Origin: an uncultured Dokdonia sp.
GTDB taxonomy: Bacteria; Bacteroidota; Bacteroidia; Flavobacteriales; Flavobacteriaceae
NCBI RefSeq assembly: GCF_947492535.1
Contig: NZ_CANLNH010000002.1
Coordinates: 62,001 to 126,000 of the forward strand
Reading direction: 5' to 3'
Length of the DNA: 64,000 bases
The position numbers and the translations under genes were made by a program. The notes below the pieces were generated by a model. The model was not told the origin of the DNA and made no database searches. It saw only the letters and a program-made list of their open reading frames with translations. This document shows, one piece after another, positions 35,497 through 44,247 of the stretch; the first letter of the stretch is position 1; the number at the start of each line of letters is the position of its first letter.

Positions 35497-35709
35497 ATGT
35501 TGAAGAAGATTTTAAAAATTGGCACAATTCTAAATAGAGTTGAACAGAAAACAATTAGCGGAGGAGCTTTGGAAAATCGTTGTATTAAAAGAAGTGTTCC
35601 TTGCAATCCACAAAGAAACCTTGACGACTGGTTGGTAAATAGGTCTGGAGAATATGCAGGCTGTTGTGTACTTCCTACGACACCTGACGGTCCTGGACCA
35701 GGACAATAA
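35497..35709 (+). CDS. Double-glycine leader peptide (candidate bacteriocin or secreted peptide precursor)
   Basis: 70 residues. The first 23, MLKKILKIGTILNRVEQKT plus ISGG, fit the GG-type leaders of Bacteroidota peptide precursors, normally cut after Gly-Gly by a C39 peptidase/ABC exporter. The remaining 47-residue core has four Cys (29, 36, 56, 57) and a Pro/Gly tail (TTPDGPGPGQ). No exporter or modification enzyme lies nearby, so it would depend on a system elsewhere. A terminator follows at once, making it a stand-alone unit. Confidence 0.72.
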   Translation: MLKKILKIGTILNRVEQKTISGGALENRCIKRSVPCNPQRNLDDWLVNRSGEYAGCCVLPTTPDGPGPGQ

Positions 35710-35724
35710 ACTATTCATTTATAT

Positions 35725-35752
35725 AAAGCGATCTTCGGGTCGCTTTTCTTTT
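35725..35752 (+). terminator. Terminator after the GG-leader peptide gene
   Basis: AAAGCGA pairs with TCGCTTT around a TTCGG-type loop, followed by CTTTTTT. It closes the small peptide gene 16 nt after its stop. Confidence 0.85.
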
Positions 35753-35819
35753 TTACGCTATGCTATCGCTACTCAACCAATGTAATGGTTAACTTATTTT
35801 TTTCTTGATTTTTAGTCTT

Positions 35820-35996
35820 ATGTACCGGTTTTTAAAATTCCCAATATTATTTTTTATTGTATTGTTCACCTATAGTTGTTCTTCAGATAATGATAGGCTT
35901 AATTATCTTGACCTCCCAAATTCTGATTTTAATCCTATAATAATGTCTTGGCAAGAAATCCAAGTAATATTAAACATTGATTACACAGGTAATTAA
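35820..35996 (+). CDS. Small lipoprotein, possibly a truncated gene
   Basis: 58 residues from ATG 35820 (a TTG at 35805 is also in frame). MYRFLKFPILFFIVLFTYSC gives a lipoprotein signal with lipobox Cys at residue 20, then an acidic 38-residue tail ending IDYTGN. Such a short mature part suggests either a small envelope lipoprotein or the front end of a longer gene cut short. No family recognised. Confidence 0.5.
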   Translation: MYRFLKFPILFFIVLFTYSCSSDNDRLNYLDLPNSDFNPIIMSWQEIQVILNIDYTGN

Positions 35997-36153
35997 TCGC
36001 TTCAATTAATTGTTAATTTTCAATACAGTCTTCCATTTATAAATATGATTAGTTAACTTCAACTCAATTATTCACGCTCATTAGTACAGTTATGTTAGAA
36101 AAATTTAAAAAGTTCGAAATTGAGAAGTTAACCTTTAATTGAGGGAAATCCAG

Positions 36154-36675
36154 CTACAAAAGAAAATATCCTCCTAGAGCAAGAGAGACGATCATTAAGG
36201 GTAGGTAAAACCACACTACTTCTTTATAGGTATATCTGTTGGGAAGGTTCTTGTTTTTTAATTCATGATAGCTACGTTCAGATAATCTATCTTTTGAAGA
36301 TTCGAGTAATGCATCATAATTACTGTCATCATATAATCTCCCGACGGGATCTAGTATTGGGAATTTAATCGTTTCATCTGAAAGATTAAGGTATAGAGAA
36401 ATCAGACTTTGTCTTTTACTTGAGGAGATAACAGCAGCTCTATAGTACGAATCTACCTTCCAAAAAATGATTGGAAAAACGGCTGAAAAAACAATCAGAA
36501 GTCCCAACTCATGCGATGATGTTGTAGTATTTACTTTTACAATAAACCAACCTATCCAGGCTGTCCAAAGGGTAATACATACTGTTTTAGAGGTCTGAAT
36601 TTGTTTATCTAATCTAGAAATGGTTTGATCAATCAGATCTAGCTCTTTCATTACTATTTCATCGTGTAGTTTCAT
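36154..36675 (-). CDS. Hypothetical membrane protein
   Basis: 173 residues. A coiled N-terminus (about 1-30) is followed by two transmembrane helices (VCITLWTAWIGWFIV and LLIVFSAVFPIIFW), a soluble stretch and a third helix at the C-terminus (FYLPLMIVSLALGGYFLL). The paired N-terminal helices recall SLATT-like effector proteins in layout only. No family is assigned. It is divergent from the beta-propeller gene. Confidence 0.6.
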   Translation of the reverse strand: MKLHDEIVMKELDLIDQTISRLDKQIQTSKTVCITLWTAWIGWFIVKVNTTTSSHELGLLIVFSAVFPIIFWKVDSYYRAAVISSSKRQSLISLYLNLSDETIKFPILDPVGRLYDDSNYDALLESSKDRLSERSYHELKNKNLPNRYTYKEVVWFYLPLMIVSLALGGYFLL

Positions 36676-36808
36676 TATGTATCTTTTTAGAGCAAATCCA
36701 ATTGACTATCAATATTTTAAAGATAAAAAGAAAAATATAAATCGTAAGGCTCCCTGTAATCAGCTATATATTTTAACGCCGTTTTCTCTGAAAGTTGTGA
36801 ATCTCATA

Positions 36809-36832
36809 TATACGCTTTCGCGAAAGCGTATA
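36809..36832. repeat. TTTCGCGAAA palindrome, intergenic 24-bp form
   Basis: Identical 24-bp palindrome to the one at 1989-2012, here upstream of the Vgb-like gene, between divergently oriented genes. At this site it could be a protein-binding site rather than a transcript end. Confidence 0.9.
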
Positions 36833-36911
36833 AAAAAGAATCCACTTGGAAATGATGTTCTTTTAATTCCTATTTTTGAAGAAAATCACTATAACCACCT
36901 GAAATACAACT

Positions 36912-37943
36912 ATGAATCACGATCATACAACTCCAACAACGATAAAAACACTTAGAAATATTACAGAATATCCGCTTAACTGGCCTAGTGATGAGAAATG
37001 TTCTACTCATGAGCTCGTTATTGATAAAAACTTTATCTATGTCACAGGGCAAAATATGGATATGGTGGCCAAATTAGATTATGAAGGCACTATTCTTGAC
37101 TATTATAAAATGCCAGAAAAAAGTGGTCCGCATGGGTTGTTATTAGACAAAGAAGGAAATCTTTGGGTGTCCCTAGAGTTTAAAGGAACGGTCGCACAAC
37201 TAGACACAAAAGGTACTATTGTACGAGAAATCGATGTACAACTCTATGCCAAAGATGCAAAAACGCCTATCAATGTGGCACCTCATGGGATTGGGCTAGA
37301 TGCAGATGGAACACATATCTGGTTTACGGGAAAACGCACTAGTACCGTGGGCAAATTTAATATTGCAACAGAAGCTGTAGAACATTTTCAGTTAGATAAT
37401 CTTTCTTCCTTGCCTATTTTTCTGTCGGCAGGACCCAATAATACGATGTGGGGAACGGAGTTATTTAGTAGTGCGATTTTGCAAGTAACTAGTGATGGGT
37501 GTATTAAAGAACATACGATTCCCACATCCAGTAGTCGTCCTATTGGTATTATTCCAGATCCTTCTAAATCATGTATGTGGTTTACGCAAGAAGCGGGTGT
37601 CAAGATTGGAAAGATTGATATGGACGGTACGATTACAGAATATCCTGTTCCGGCACTTCAAAAGAATGATATTCTTGCCTCACTAGCTTTTGATAGTGAT
37701 CATAATTTATGGGTTCAGGTATATGTAGATCATAACAACCCTACTCCTAAAGGACGTGATTACCTCATTAAATTTGATGCTTCCATCAGAAATACGCCTA
37801 GCGATTCTATTTCGGAAGTACCGTTTAGCATTCATATCGTACCAAATACTGGAACCATGATGCATCGTATCAAAATGGATGCGAACGGTAATTTATGGTT
37901 TACAGAAATGATGACAGATACGGTTGGGGTGATACGGTTTTAA
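36912..37943 (+). CDS. Vgb-like beta-propeller protein (streptogramin lyase family)
   Basis: 343 residues, no signal peptide. Six or seven repeated blades follow the pattern HG(I/L)..D..G.LWV(T): SGPHGLLLDKEGNLWVSLE, APHGIGLDADGTHIWFTGK, SRPIGIIPDPSKSCMWFTQE, LASLAFDSDHNLWVQV and MHRIKMDANGNLWFTEM. This matches the virginiamycin B lyase fold, in which such a protein opens cyclic streptogramins by elimination. Most homologues are uncharacterised, so actual lactone or peptide substrate is open. It stands alone in the accessory stretch. Confidence 0.75.
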   Translation: MNHDHTTPTTIKTLRNITEYPLNWPSDEKCSTHELVIDKNFIYVTGQNMDMVAKLDYEGTILDYYKMPEKSGPHGLLLDKEGNLWVSLEFKGTVAQLDTKGTIVREIDVQLYAKDAKTPINVAPHGIGLDADGTHIWFTGKRTSTVGKFNIATEAVEHFQLDNLSSLPIFLSAGPNNTMWGTELFSSAILQVTSDGCIKEHTIPTSSSRPIGIIPDPSKSCMWFTQEAGVKIGKIDMDGTITEYPVPALQKNDILASLAFDSDHNLWVQVYVDHNNPTPKGRDYLIKFDASIRNTPSDSISEVPFSIHIVPNTGTMMHRIKMDANGNLWFTEMMTDTVGVIRF

Positions 37944-38060
37944 CGTTTCTGCCTGACGATAACCTAACGAAAGATCGTAGTAGAAAAGAGTATCAAACGC
38001 TTAACAAAGAGGTGATTTCTAGGTTTAATATACAAACCGTATGTTGTAACTAAAACAATA

Positions 38061-38088
38061 AAGTAAGTGATTGTATCACCTTACTTTT
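38061..38088 (+). terminator. Hairpin after the beta-propeller gene
   Basis: AAGTAAGTGAT pairs with ATCACcTTACTT, with one bulge, followed by TTTC. First of two hairpins between convergent genes. Confidence 0.6.
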
Positions 38089-38102
38089 CATAGTAATTTC
38101 TA

Positions 38103-38136
38103 AAAAAGCCTTGATGTATGATACATCAAGGCTTTT
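38103..38136. terminator. Bidirectional terminator
   Basis: AAAAGCCTTGATGTAT pairs with ATACATCAAGGCTTTT, a long nearly perfect stem with A- and T-runs on the two sides. It can serve both the beta-propeller gene and the convergent 345-residue gene. Confidence 0.9.
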
Positions 38137-38165
38137 CTTTTTGCGGGTATTAAAATATGTTACTA

Positions 38166-39203
38166 TTAGATTGTTTTCGATAAAAATATATCCATACATT
38201 GTTGATAGTATAAAATAGTTTGTCTTAATAAATGGAGTCCTTCTACTAGTGTTTTACATACAGGAATTAGTTCCTTTTCAATCACTATTTTGGATGCTTC
38301 TTTTACTTTATGGAGTATAGATTTTAGTTGTAATGGTTTTTTAACCTCAAATAAAAAGGAAGGTATATATACTTGCGCTTCTACCTCATCACCTGTATAA
38401 ACATCTATAATAGTTTCCTTAGCATTTAGCATATCGTCTGCAGCAATTGTAACTGTTTCTTTTTGTGCTTTCAACGCTTTATGAAATCCGTTATCATACT
38501 CATGATCATATAATGTGCTTATTTTTTTTAACTCTACAAGAACTTCTTTATACAATGTTATCTTGTTCTGTAAGAGAATACATTTTTCTATAAATAATTG
38601 TTGTGTCTGATCTTCTACCAACGCTTCAGAAACGCTTGTCTCTACATCTAGTAACTCTTTTGTTATGACAACGGTCGCATTTGCAATCATTGTAAACTTT
38701 TGATGTTGCTCTTCTGTAAATAGAATATCTTCGTAATGCGTATCGTTCTCTTGGCTAAAATCAATAAATTCTTTTAAAAATTCATTGCTGACTAATAAGC
38801 GTATTAGTGTTTCTTTTACCACTAATGATTGCTTTTCTACAATTTGATATATTAAATTTTCCCAAATAAAGATCTCTTGCGCTTCTGTTAATAACGTTAT
38901 GCGTTTTGCACTTCTCTTAATAGTGCTATAGGAGAATTCTCCCTTATGTTCTGATAGCCATAGTGAAAAATCGTATAAGGATGGTAATGCACTACGAATC
39001 TCTAGACTATTCTCAAAAACATTATACATCCTCACTGCTTTTCCCATAGCAGCAGCTCTTTTGTCTAGATCTTTTATACGTGTGATTTTAACAAAATGAC
39101 TTGTCTTGTTTGCTGGAGGATATATAAGATATTGATTATCATTCTTATTATTTAATGCTGGGTCAATTAAGGCCACATCTGCCTTTGAAGAATACTTCTT
39201 CAT
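38166..39203 (-). CDS. Hypothetical helical protein
   Basis: 345 residues, cytoplasmic, almost all alpha-helical with long heptad-like stretches (QQLFIEKCILLQNKITLYKEVLVELKKI; SILHKVKEASKIVIEKELIPVCKTLVEGLHLL). No catalytic motif or family recognised. It could be a structural or coiled-coil scaffold. It is alone, with about 670 bp of non-coding sequence upstream. Confidence 0.6.
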   Translation of the reverse strand: MKKYSSKADVALIDPALNNKNDNQYLIYPPANKTSHFVKITRIKDLDKRAAAMGKAVRMYNVFENSLEIRSALPSLYDFSLWLSEHKGEFSYSTIKRSAKRITLLTEAQEIFIWENLIYQIVEKQSLVVKETLIRLLVSNEFLKEFIDFSQENDTHYEDILFTEEQHQKFTMIANATVVITKELLDVETSVSEALVEDQTQQLFIEKCILLQNKITLYKEVLVELKKISTLYDHEYDNGFHKALKAQKETVTIAADDMLNAKETIIDVYTGDEVEAQVYIPSFLFEVKKPLQLKSILHKVKEASKIVIEKELIPVCKTLVEGLHLLRQTILYYQQCMDIFLSKTI

Positions 39204-39877
39204 GTGAATCTCTTTTTTAAATTAATGTTGTAATTGCTCTTAGGGAGAGCACTAATATGCTTTTTAGATGTGGTGCATAAAAAGTCATAGTATCGATATC
39301 TCTTTCCACAAGATATCATAATATCAAGCTGTATTATAGAATGGTTAACTACAATATAGCTTACGATTTATTAAAAGTTGTCATCCCCCAACGACGTCTA
39401 TTATATCATCGATTTTAGTGCTCTCAGATATAAGAGCAAGTACTTATGTATACTTTCCTTAAAGTGTGGTTTGGGAAAAGAAATGTTATTTTTCTTTTAC
39501 TATATAAAGAATGTCATTCTGCTGTTTTAAAATCATGCCTTGCATGTAAAAACATAAAAGAGTTTTAGTTGCTTTTTCAATACTTTAAAAATTAAATTAT
39601 ACTATGTTTTATTTATAAAAACAAAACGCTTTTCTAAAGTGGTGCATGAAAGCGAACCGACACCAAAAATGGTGTCTATTGTTTTTGATTTAGGGTGCAT
39701 TATTTATAACGGATAAATACGAATTATAGTATATAACAATGTGTTAGCTTTATTTTATACTACCCCCTTTTCGTACATCAAACTTAAAAAATCTTTTTAA
39801 AGATTCATAATAAATAACCGTTAAACATATAGCAAAAACTAAGCCATAAAATTAAATACTTTTAGAGAGTGTCACTC
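39204..39877. other. 670-bp intergenic region
   Basis: AT-rich. One hairpin GACACCA..TGGTGTC (39659-39676) with T-rich sequence after it looks like a terminator without a gene before it. A 25-codon frame at about 39352-39429 has no supporting features. The word GGTGCAT recurs at about 39276, 39641 and 39690. Nothing else recognised; it may hold an unannotated small RNA. Confidence 0.4.
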
Positions 39878-40234
39878 TTATTTTACTTTTCGTTGAACTA
39901 GCGCATAATACTCTCCTCCATCTAAAGGCAAATATCCTTGGTCATACACAAAATAATACACGGTTCCTACTTTAGTGGTATATATACTAGTGAAGTAATT
40001 AAAATCAAAATCTGCTGCAATAAGTTTTGCTTTTGTTGTTTTTGTTTTTTCTCCAGGATTAAGCGCTTCTAGAATACGATAATTTTTACGCAATCTATTA
40101 TTTATGTTGCGTACAAGATTTTTAGAATCTTTATTAAACTTATTATTGTAACTATTACGACAGGAATCATTACAAAACTTCTTGTCTGCACGACCTATAA
40201 TACGTGTTCCACATTCAAGACAATTTTTCTCCAT
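39878..40234 (-). CDS. Small zinc-ribbon protein
   Basis: 118 residues. The N-terminus MEKNCLECGTRIIGRADKKFCNDSC carries CxxC...CxxxC, a single zinc ribbon in the style of DUF2116-like and MYND-like fingers common in flavobacteria. A basic helix (RNINNRLRKNYRILEAL) and a beta-rich tail follow. It may bind nucleic acid, but that is inference. Monocistronic. Confidence 0.7.
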   Translation of the reverse strand: MEKNCLECGTRIIGRADKKFCNDSCRNSYNNKFNKDSKNLVRNINNRLRKNYRILEALNPGEKTKTTKAKLIAADFDFNYFTSIYTTKVGTVYYFVYDQGYLPLDGGEYYALVQRKVK

Positions 40235-40509
40235 ATATTGTATATACCTTTTTGATCTTTAAAAGTCACTAAATAAGTTAGATATCAAAACTTTTATATA
40301 TCATAGACATACCATAAGCTTCTTACCCTAAAAGTAATAAATTAATTACTAGTGCTTTTCAGAAAGCTTTCTTTTTTCTGTAAGAATTTCAATAGTTTCA
40401 GCGAGAATGTTGTAAGAATTTGTGCATTTCATCGATTAAATGCATTGTTATGCCGTTTATCTGCTTTTTTATTCTATATTAGTAATCCCAAATCATAATA
40501 CCCCAAATC

Positions 40510-41004
40510 ATGAAGTTACTTACAAACACCCTGTTTGTCATAGGATTCGTATGCCTATTCGTATCGTGCAGTACAGATGAAATAGATGATCCATCTACTA
40601 CTGTAAATTTTGAAAGCGAATTTAGTGTAGAAAACAATGACGCTATGTCTAGTGAAATACTAACAATCATCAATGATTATAGGGCAACGTTGAATCTTCC
40701 ACCTTTTTCTCCACATAATTTAGCTAAAGAAGAAGCTTTGGATCATACTGCGTACATGATTGTGAATAATAGAGTAAGTCATGACAACTTCTTTCAACGT
40801 TCAGATAAATTAAAATCAAATGGAGCTGATGCTGTCAGTGAGAATGTAGCATTTGGATATCGCACTGCGCAAGCTGTAGTAGATGGATGGTTGAATAGTC
40901 CAGATCATAAAGCAGCTATAGAAAGCGATTTCACGCATTCAGGCATTAGTGTTGCTCAAACAGATAGTGGTGTTAACTTTTTTACACACATTTTTCTTAA
41001 ATAA
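40510..41004 (+). CDS. CAP-domain (SCP/PR1) lipoprotein
   Basis: 164 residues. MKLLTNTLFVIGFVCLFVSC gives a lipoprotein signal with Cys at 20. The CAP domain follows: EILTIINDYRATLNLPPFSPHNLAKEEALDHTAYMI, SHDNFFQRSDKL, AVSENVAFGY and VDGWLNSPDHKAAIES. The two His residues of the CAP cleft are present (RVSHDNF and SPDHKAAI). Bacterial CAP proteins are envelope proteins of unclear activity. A terminator follows. Confidence 0.85.
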   Translation: MKLLTNTLFVIGFVCLFVSCSTDEIDDPSTTVNFESEFSVENNDAMSSEILTIINDYRATLNLPPFSPHNLAKEEALDHTAYMIVNNRVSHDNFFQRSDKLKSNGADAVSENVAFGYRTAQAVVDGWLNSPDHKAAIESDFTHSGISVAQTDSGVNFFTHIFLK

Positions 41005-41029
41005 GAACCCCAAACCATAATTGGTTTAC

Positions 41030-41065
41030 AGCCCCGTCGGTATTTACTGACGGGGTTGTTTTTTT
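41030..41065 (+). terminator. Terminator after the CAP gene
   Basis: CCCCGTC pairs with GACGGGG around a ten-base loop, followed by TTGTTTTTTT. Confidence 0.9.
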
Positions 41066-41138
41066 ACATATGAATTGTACTTCTAATGAAGCTATGTAAA
41101 AGAGATTATTGTATTTTTATACAAATTCTTTTAAGATC

Positions 41139-41678
41139 ATGGCTATAGCAAAACCTTTCAACCTGAACCAATGGATAGAAGAAAACAGAGATCTTCTTAA
41201 ACCGCCTGTAGGAAATAAAAATCTATATAAAGATGCTGGAGATTATATTGTCATGGTTGTAGGAGGTCCAAATGCCCGAAAAGATTATCATTATAACGAA
41301 ACGGAAGAATTATTTTACCAGCTTGAAGGACATATTGAAGTACACATTCAAGAAGATGGACAGAAAAAAACAATGAAGTTAGGTCCTGGAGATATGTATT
41401 TACATCCTGCAGGCGTACCGCACTCACCTGTGCGCCATGAAAACTCTATTGGTCTTGTTATAGAACGTAAACGAATTGATCTAAAAGGAGAAGATGGGTT
41501 ACTCTGGTTTTGTGATAATTGCAATACCAAACTATATGAAGTTCGTTTTCTTCTAGAAGACGTAGAAAAAGATTTCTTAGGTCATTTTATAGACTTTTAT
41601 GGAGATGAGGCAAAACGTACTTGCTCTAATTGTGGAGAGGTTATGCCTACAGATAAGCGTTTTGTTCCACAAGAGTAA
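41139..41678 (+). CDS. nbaC: 3-hydroxyanthranilate 3,4-dioxygenase
   Basis: The ATG at 41139 gives 179 residues, the usual length of the bacterial enzyme. The cupin core has DYHYNETEELFYQLEG (His and Glu for Fe) and GDMYLHPAGVPHSP (His). The C-terminal rubredoxin-like zinc site is seen as CDNC and CSNC. It opens 3-hydroxyanthranilate to ACMS, the precursor of quinolinate and NAD or of catabolism. pdxH begins 6 nt downstream; the ALDH gene follows that. Confidence 0.92.
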   Translation: MAIAKPFNLNQWIEENRDLLKPPVGNKNLYKDAGDYIVMVVGGPNARKDYHYNETEELFYQLEGHIEVHIQEDGQKKTMKLGPGDMYLHPAGVPHSPVRHENSIGLVIERKRIDLKGEDGLLWFCDNCNTKLYEVRFLLEDVEKDFLGHFIDFYGDEAKRTCSNCGEVMPTDKRFVPQE

Positions 41679-41684
41679 TTCATT

Positions 41685-42272
41685 ATGAATATCGCTGAAC
41701 ATTCAGATCCACTTAACTTATTTGCTATCTGGATGCACCAACAAGTAGCAGCGACCAAAAATAGCCATCCCTCGGCGTGTGTTTTATCTACTCAAGGACT
41801 AGATGGGTTTCCAAACGCCCGTAATGTCTCTCTAAAATCTATTGAAAGTCCTTACTTAATCATTACAGGATCTACGGTATCCAGAAAAGGAAAAGAAATT
41901 AATGCACATCCCAAAGTCGCGCTTACCTTTTGGTGGGAAGAGACCAAACGTCAAGTTCGCATTCAAGGCACAACTTCTATAATCTCTGAAGAAGATGCCC
42001 ATTTCTTTTTTAATGATCGGAATTATGCCTCTAAAGTTGTAAGCACTATAAGTAAACAGGGAGTTCCTACAAAAGACGTAGAATCGTTAAGAGTCCGCTT
42101 TCGCGAAAGCGTAAAAAACCAAAAACCTATTGAAAAACCAACACATTGGAGTGGTTGGAAAATCAAACCTCACCGTATTGAGTTTTTAGAGTTTAATGCT
42201 TCCCGATTCCATAATAGAGTATTATATACCCTATCTGAAGAAGGGTGGGATATCACACAATTACAACCATAA
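41685..42272 (+). CDS. pdxH: Pyridoxamine 5'-phosphate oxidase family protein
   Basis: 195 residues. FMN-binding segments NARNVSLKSI..PYLIITGSTVSRKGKEI and VRIQGTTSIISEEDAHFFFNDR follow PdxH, and the C-terminus (HWSGWKIKPHRIEFLEFNASRFHNRVLYT) carries the typical GWR-like and R-H substrate region. It oxidises pyridoxine or pyridoxamine phosphate to PLP. It shares a likely transcript with the dioxygenase gene. The palindrome at 42096-42111 encodes RFRES. Confidence 0.88.
   Translation: MNIAEHSDPLNLFAIWMHQQVAATKNSHPSACVLSTQGLDGFPNARNVSLKSIESPYLIITGSTVSRKGKEINAHPKVALTFWWEETKRQVRIQGTTSIISEEDAHFFFNDRNYASKVVSTISKQGVPTKDVESLRVRFRESVKNQKPIEKPTHWSGWKIKPHRIEFLEFNASRFHNRVLYTLSEEGWDITQLQP
42096..42111. 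repeat. TTTCGCGAAA palindrome inside pdxH
   Basis: CGCTTTCGCGAAAGCG read as RFRES (LRVRFRESVKN), in the stretch before the substrate-binding C-terminus. Confidence 0.9.
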
Positions 42273-42353
42273 TAAAGATGCTGTATTTTTTTTCAGGCAT
42301 AGTATTATCTGTATCTTCGCAAACGATTTCTTTAATATAAAAAACAAAACAAA

Positions 42354-43907
42354 ATGAGTACAGTCGCTACAGATTTTGGAATGGATCAAGCCTTAAAACA
42401 ACTAGGTTTAAAAGATATAAATGATGGAACTTCTACGGGAAACAAATGGTTTTCTAATGGAGGTATCATCGAGTCTCACTCTCCAGTTGATGGCCAACTT
42501 ATAGGAAAAGTAACCACTACTACACGTGAAGATTATGACCAAGTAATGGATGCTGCTACGGCTGCATTTAAAACCTGGAGAACAAAACCTGCTCCTTTAA
42601 GAGGAGAGATCGTTCGCCAGTTTGGACAAAAGCTACGTGAACTTAAAGAACCTCTCGGAAAATTGGTTTCTTATGAAATGGGAAAATCATATCAAGAAGG
42701 TCTTGGTGAAGTACAAGAAATGATAGATATCTGTGATTTTGCAGTAGGTCTTTCACGTCAATTACACGGTCTTACGATGCACTCAGAACGTCCAGGGCAT
42801 CGTATGTATGAGCAATATCATCCACTTGGGGTGGTAGGGATTATCTCTGCATTTAATTTTCCGGTAGCGGTTTGGGCATGGAATACAGCTTTAGCTTGGA
42901 TCTGTGGAGATGTATGTGTTTGGAAACCTTCAGAAAAAACACCTTTATGTGGTGTTGCCTGTCAAAATATTATTGCAGACGTTTTAAAAGAAAATGATCT
43001 TCCAGAAGGTATTTCTTGTCTTATTAATGGAGATTATCAAGTGGGTGAATATTTAACTACAGATACTCGTATTCCTTTAGTTTCTGCGACAGGAAGTACA
43101 CGTATGGGGAAAATTGTTTCTCGTACAGTAGGAGAGCGTCTAGGTACTTCTTTATTAGAATTAGGAGGAAATAATGCTATTATTGTCACTCCAGATGCAG
43201 ATATCAAAATGACTGTTATTGGAGGTGTATTTGGAGCTGTAGGTACTTGCGGTCAACGCTGTACATCTACAAGACGTCTTATTATTCATGAAAGTATTTA
43301 TGACAAAGTAAAAGATGCTATAGTTGCAGCTTATGGACAGTTACGTATAGGAAACCCTCTTGATGAAAATAATCACGTAGGGCCATTAATTGATACAGAT
43401 GCCGTTGCAAATTATAACAATGCGCTAGAACAAGTAGTTGCACAAGGCGGTAAAATTATCGTTGAAGGAGGTGTACTTTCTGGAGAAGGGTATGAAAGTG
43501 GATGTTATGTAAAACCAGCTATCGCTGAGGCAGATAATAGTTTCCCTATTGTACAACACGAAACATTTGCTCCCGTATTATATCTTCTTAAGTATTCTGG
43601 AAATGTAGAAGATGCTATCGAAGCTCAAAATGGGGTTGCACAAGGATTATCTAGTGCTATTATGACTAATAATCTTCGTGAGGCAGAACGTTTCTTAAGT
43701 GTTGCAGGATCTGATTGTGGGATTGCAAACGTAAATATTGGAACTTCTGGTGCCGAAATAGGAGGAGCCTTTGGAGGAGAAAAAGATACAGGTGGAGGAC
43801 GTGAGTCTGGTTCTGATGCTTGGAAAGTATATATGCGTCGTCAAACAAATACGATCAACTATACTACACAACTACCATTAGCACAAGGAATTAAATTTGA
43901 CTTATAA
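42354..43907 (+). CDS. Aldehyde dehydrogenase, ALDH7 (alpha-aminoadipic semialdehyde dehydrogenase) type
   Basis: 517 residues. ALDH7 marks are SPVDGQLIGKVTTTTREDYD, GIISAFNFPVAVWAWNTALAW, LLELGGNNAIIV and GTCGQRCTSTRRLI (catalytic Cys). Family members oxidise aminoadipic semialdehyde (lysine catabolism) or related aldehydes. The nearby 3-hydroxyanthranilate dioxygenase raises the option of 2-aminomuconic semialdehyde, but that enzyme is normally ALDH8 and the motifs here favour ALDH7. A strong terminator follows. Confidence 0.88.
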   Translation: MSTVATDFGMDQALKQLGLKDINDGTSTGNKWFSNGGIIESHSPVDGQLIGKVTTTTREDYDQVMDAATAAFKTWRTKPAPLRGEIVRQFGQKLRELKEPLGKLVSYEMGKSYQEGLGEVQEMIDICDFAVGLSRQLHGLTMHSERPGHRMYEQYHPLGVVGIISAFNFPVAVWAWNTALAWICGDVCVWKPSEKTPLCGVACQNIIADVLKENDLPEGISCLINGDYQVGEYLTTDTRIPLVSATGSTRMGKIVSRTVGERLGTSLLELGGNNAIIVTPDADIKMTVIGGVFGAVGTCGQRCTSTRRLIIHESIYDKVKDAIVAAYGQLRIGNPLDENNHVGPLIDTDAVANYNNALEQVVAQGGKIIVEGGVLSGEGYESGCYVKPAIAEADNSFPIVQHETFAPVLYLLKYSGNVEDAIEAQNGVAQGLSSAIMTNNLREAERFLSVAGSDCGIANVNIGTSGAEIGGAFGGEKDTGGGRESGSDAWKVYMRRQTNTINYTTQLPLAQGIKFDL

Positions 43908-43933
43908 GTCTATACTAACTTATTCATAAAATA

Positions 43934-43965
43934 AAACCCCCACATAAATAATGTGGGGGTTTCTT
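43934..43965 (+). terminator. Terminator after the ALDH gene
   Basis: AAACCCCCACAT pairs with ATGTGGGGGTTT around AAATA, then TTC. The following 43966-44247 is AT-rich and holds the word GTAGGATTAA twice (about 44032 and 44094) but nothing else recognised. Confidence 0.9.
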
Positions 43966-44247
43966 GTGTGTAGTTTTGTAGTTTTTAATTAAGTATTTCT
44001 TTAACTGTACTCTCTAAACAGAGATAGCATAAGTAGGATTAAGATCTGATAGTCTTGTTATGATTTCCAGTCAAAAAACTTAATTCTAATCAGTAGGATT
44101 AATACGTTTGCTTATTAAACAATATAAAGTCAATAACTCCTACCCTCTAATTTCATTTTATTTTAAAAAAATGAAATTGAAGTGTCAAAATGATAGTAAT
44201 TATCTATTTTACAGACTGATATTATCATATAAAAATTTATAGCGAAT

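Noticed and set aside
36677-36955. 92-codon + frame upstream of the Vgb-like gene
   Set aside because: It starts 2 nt from the divergent gene start, overlaps the Vgb-like gene, contains the intergenic palindrome in its unused third frame and has no recognisable features.
39352-39429. 25-codon small ORF in the 670-bp gap
   Set aside because: No promoter, no terminator right after it and no recognisable sequence; chance frames of this size are expected.
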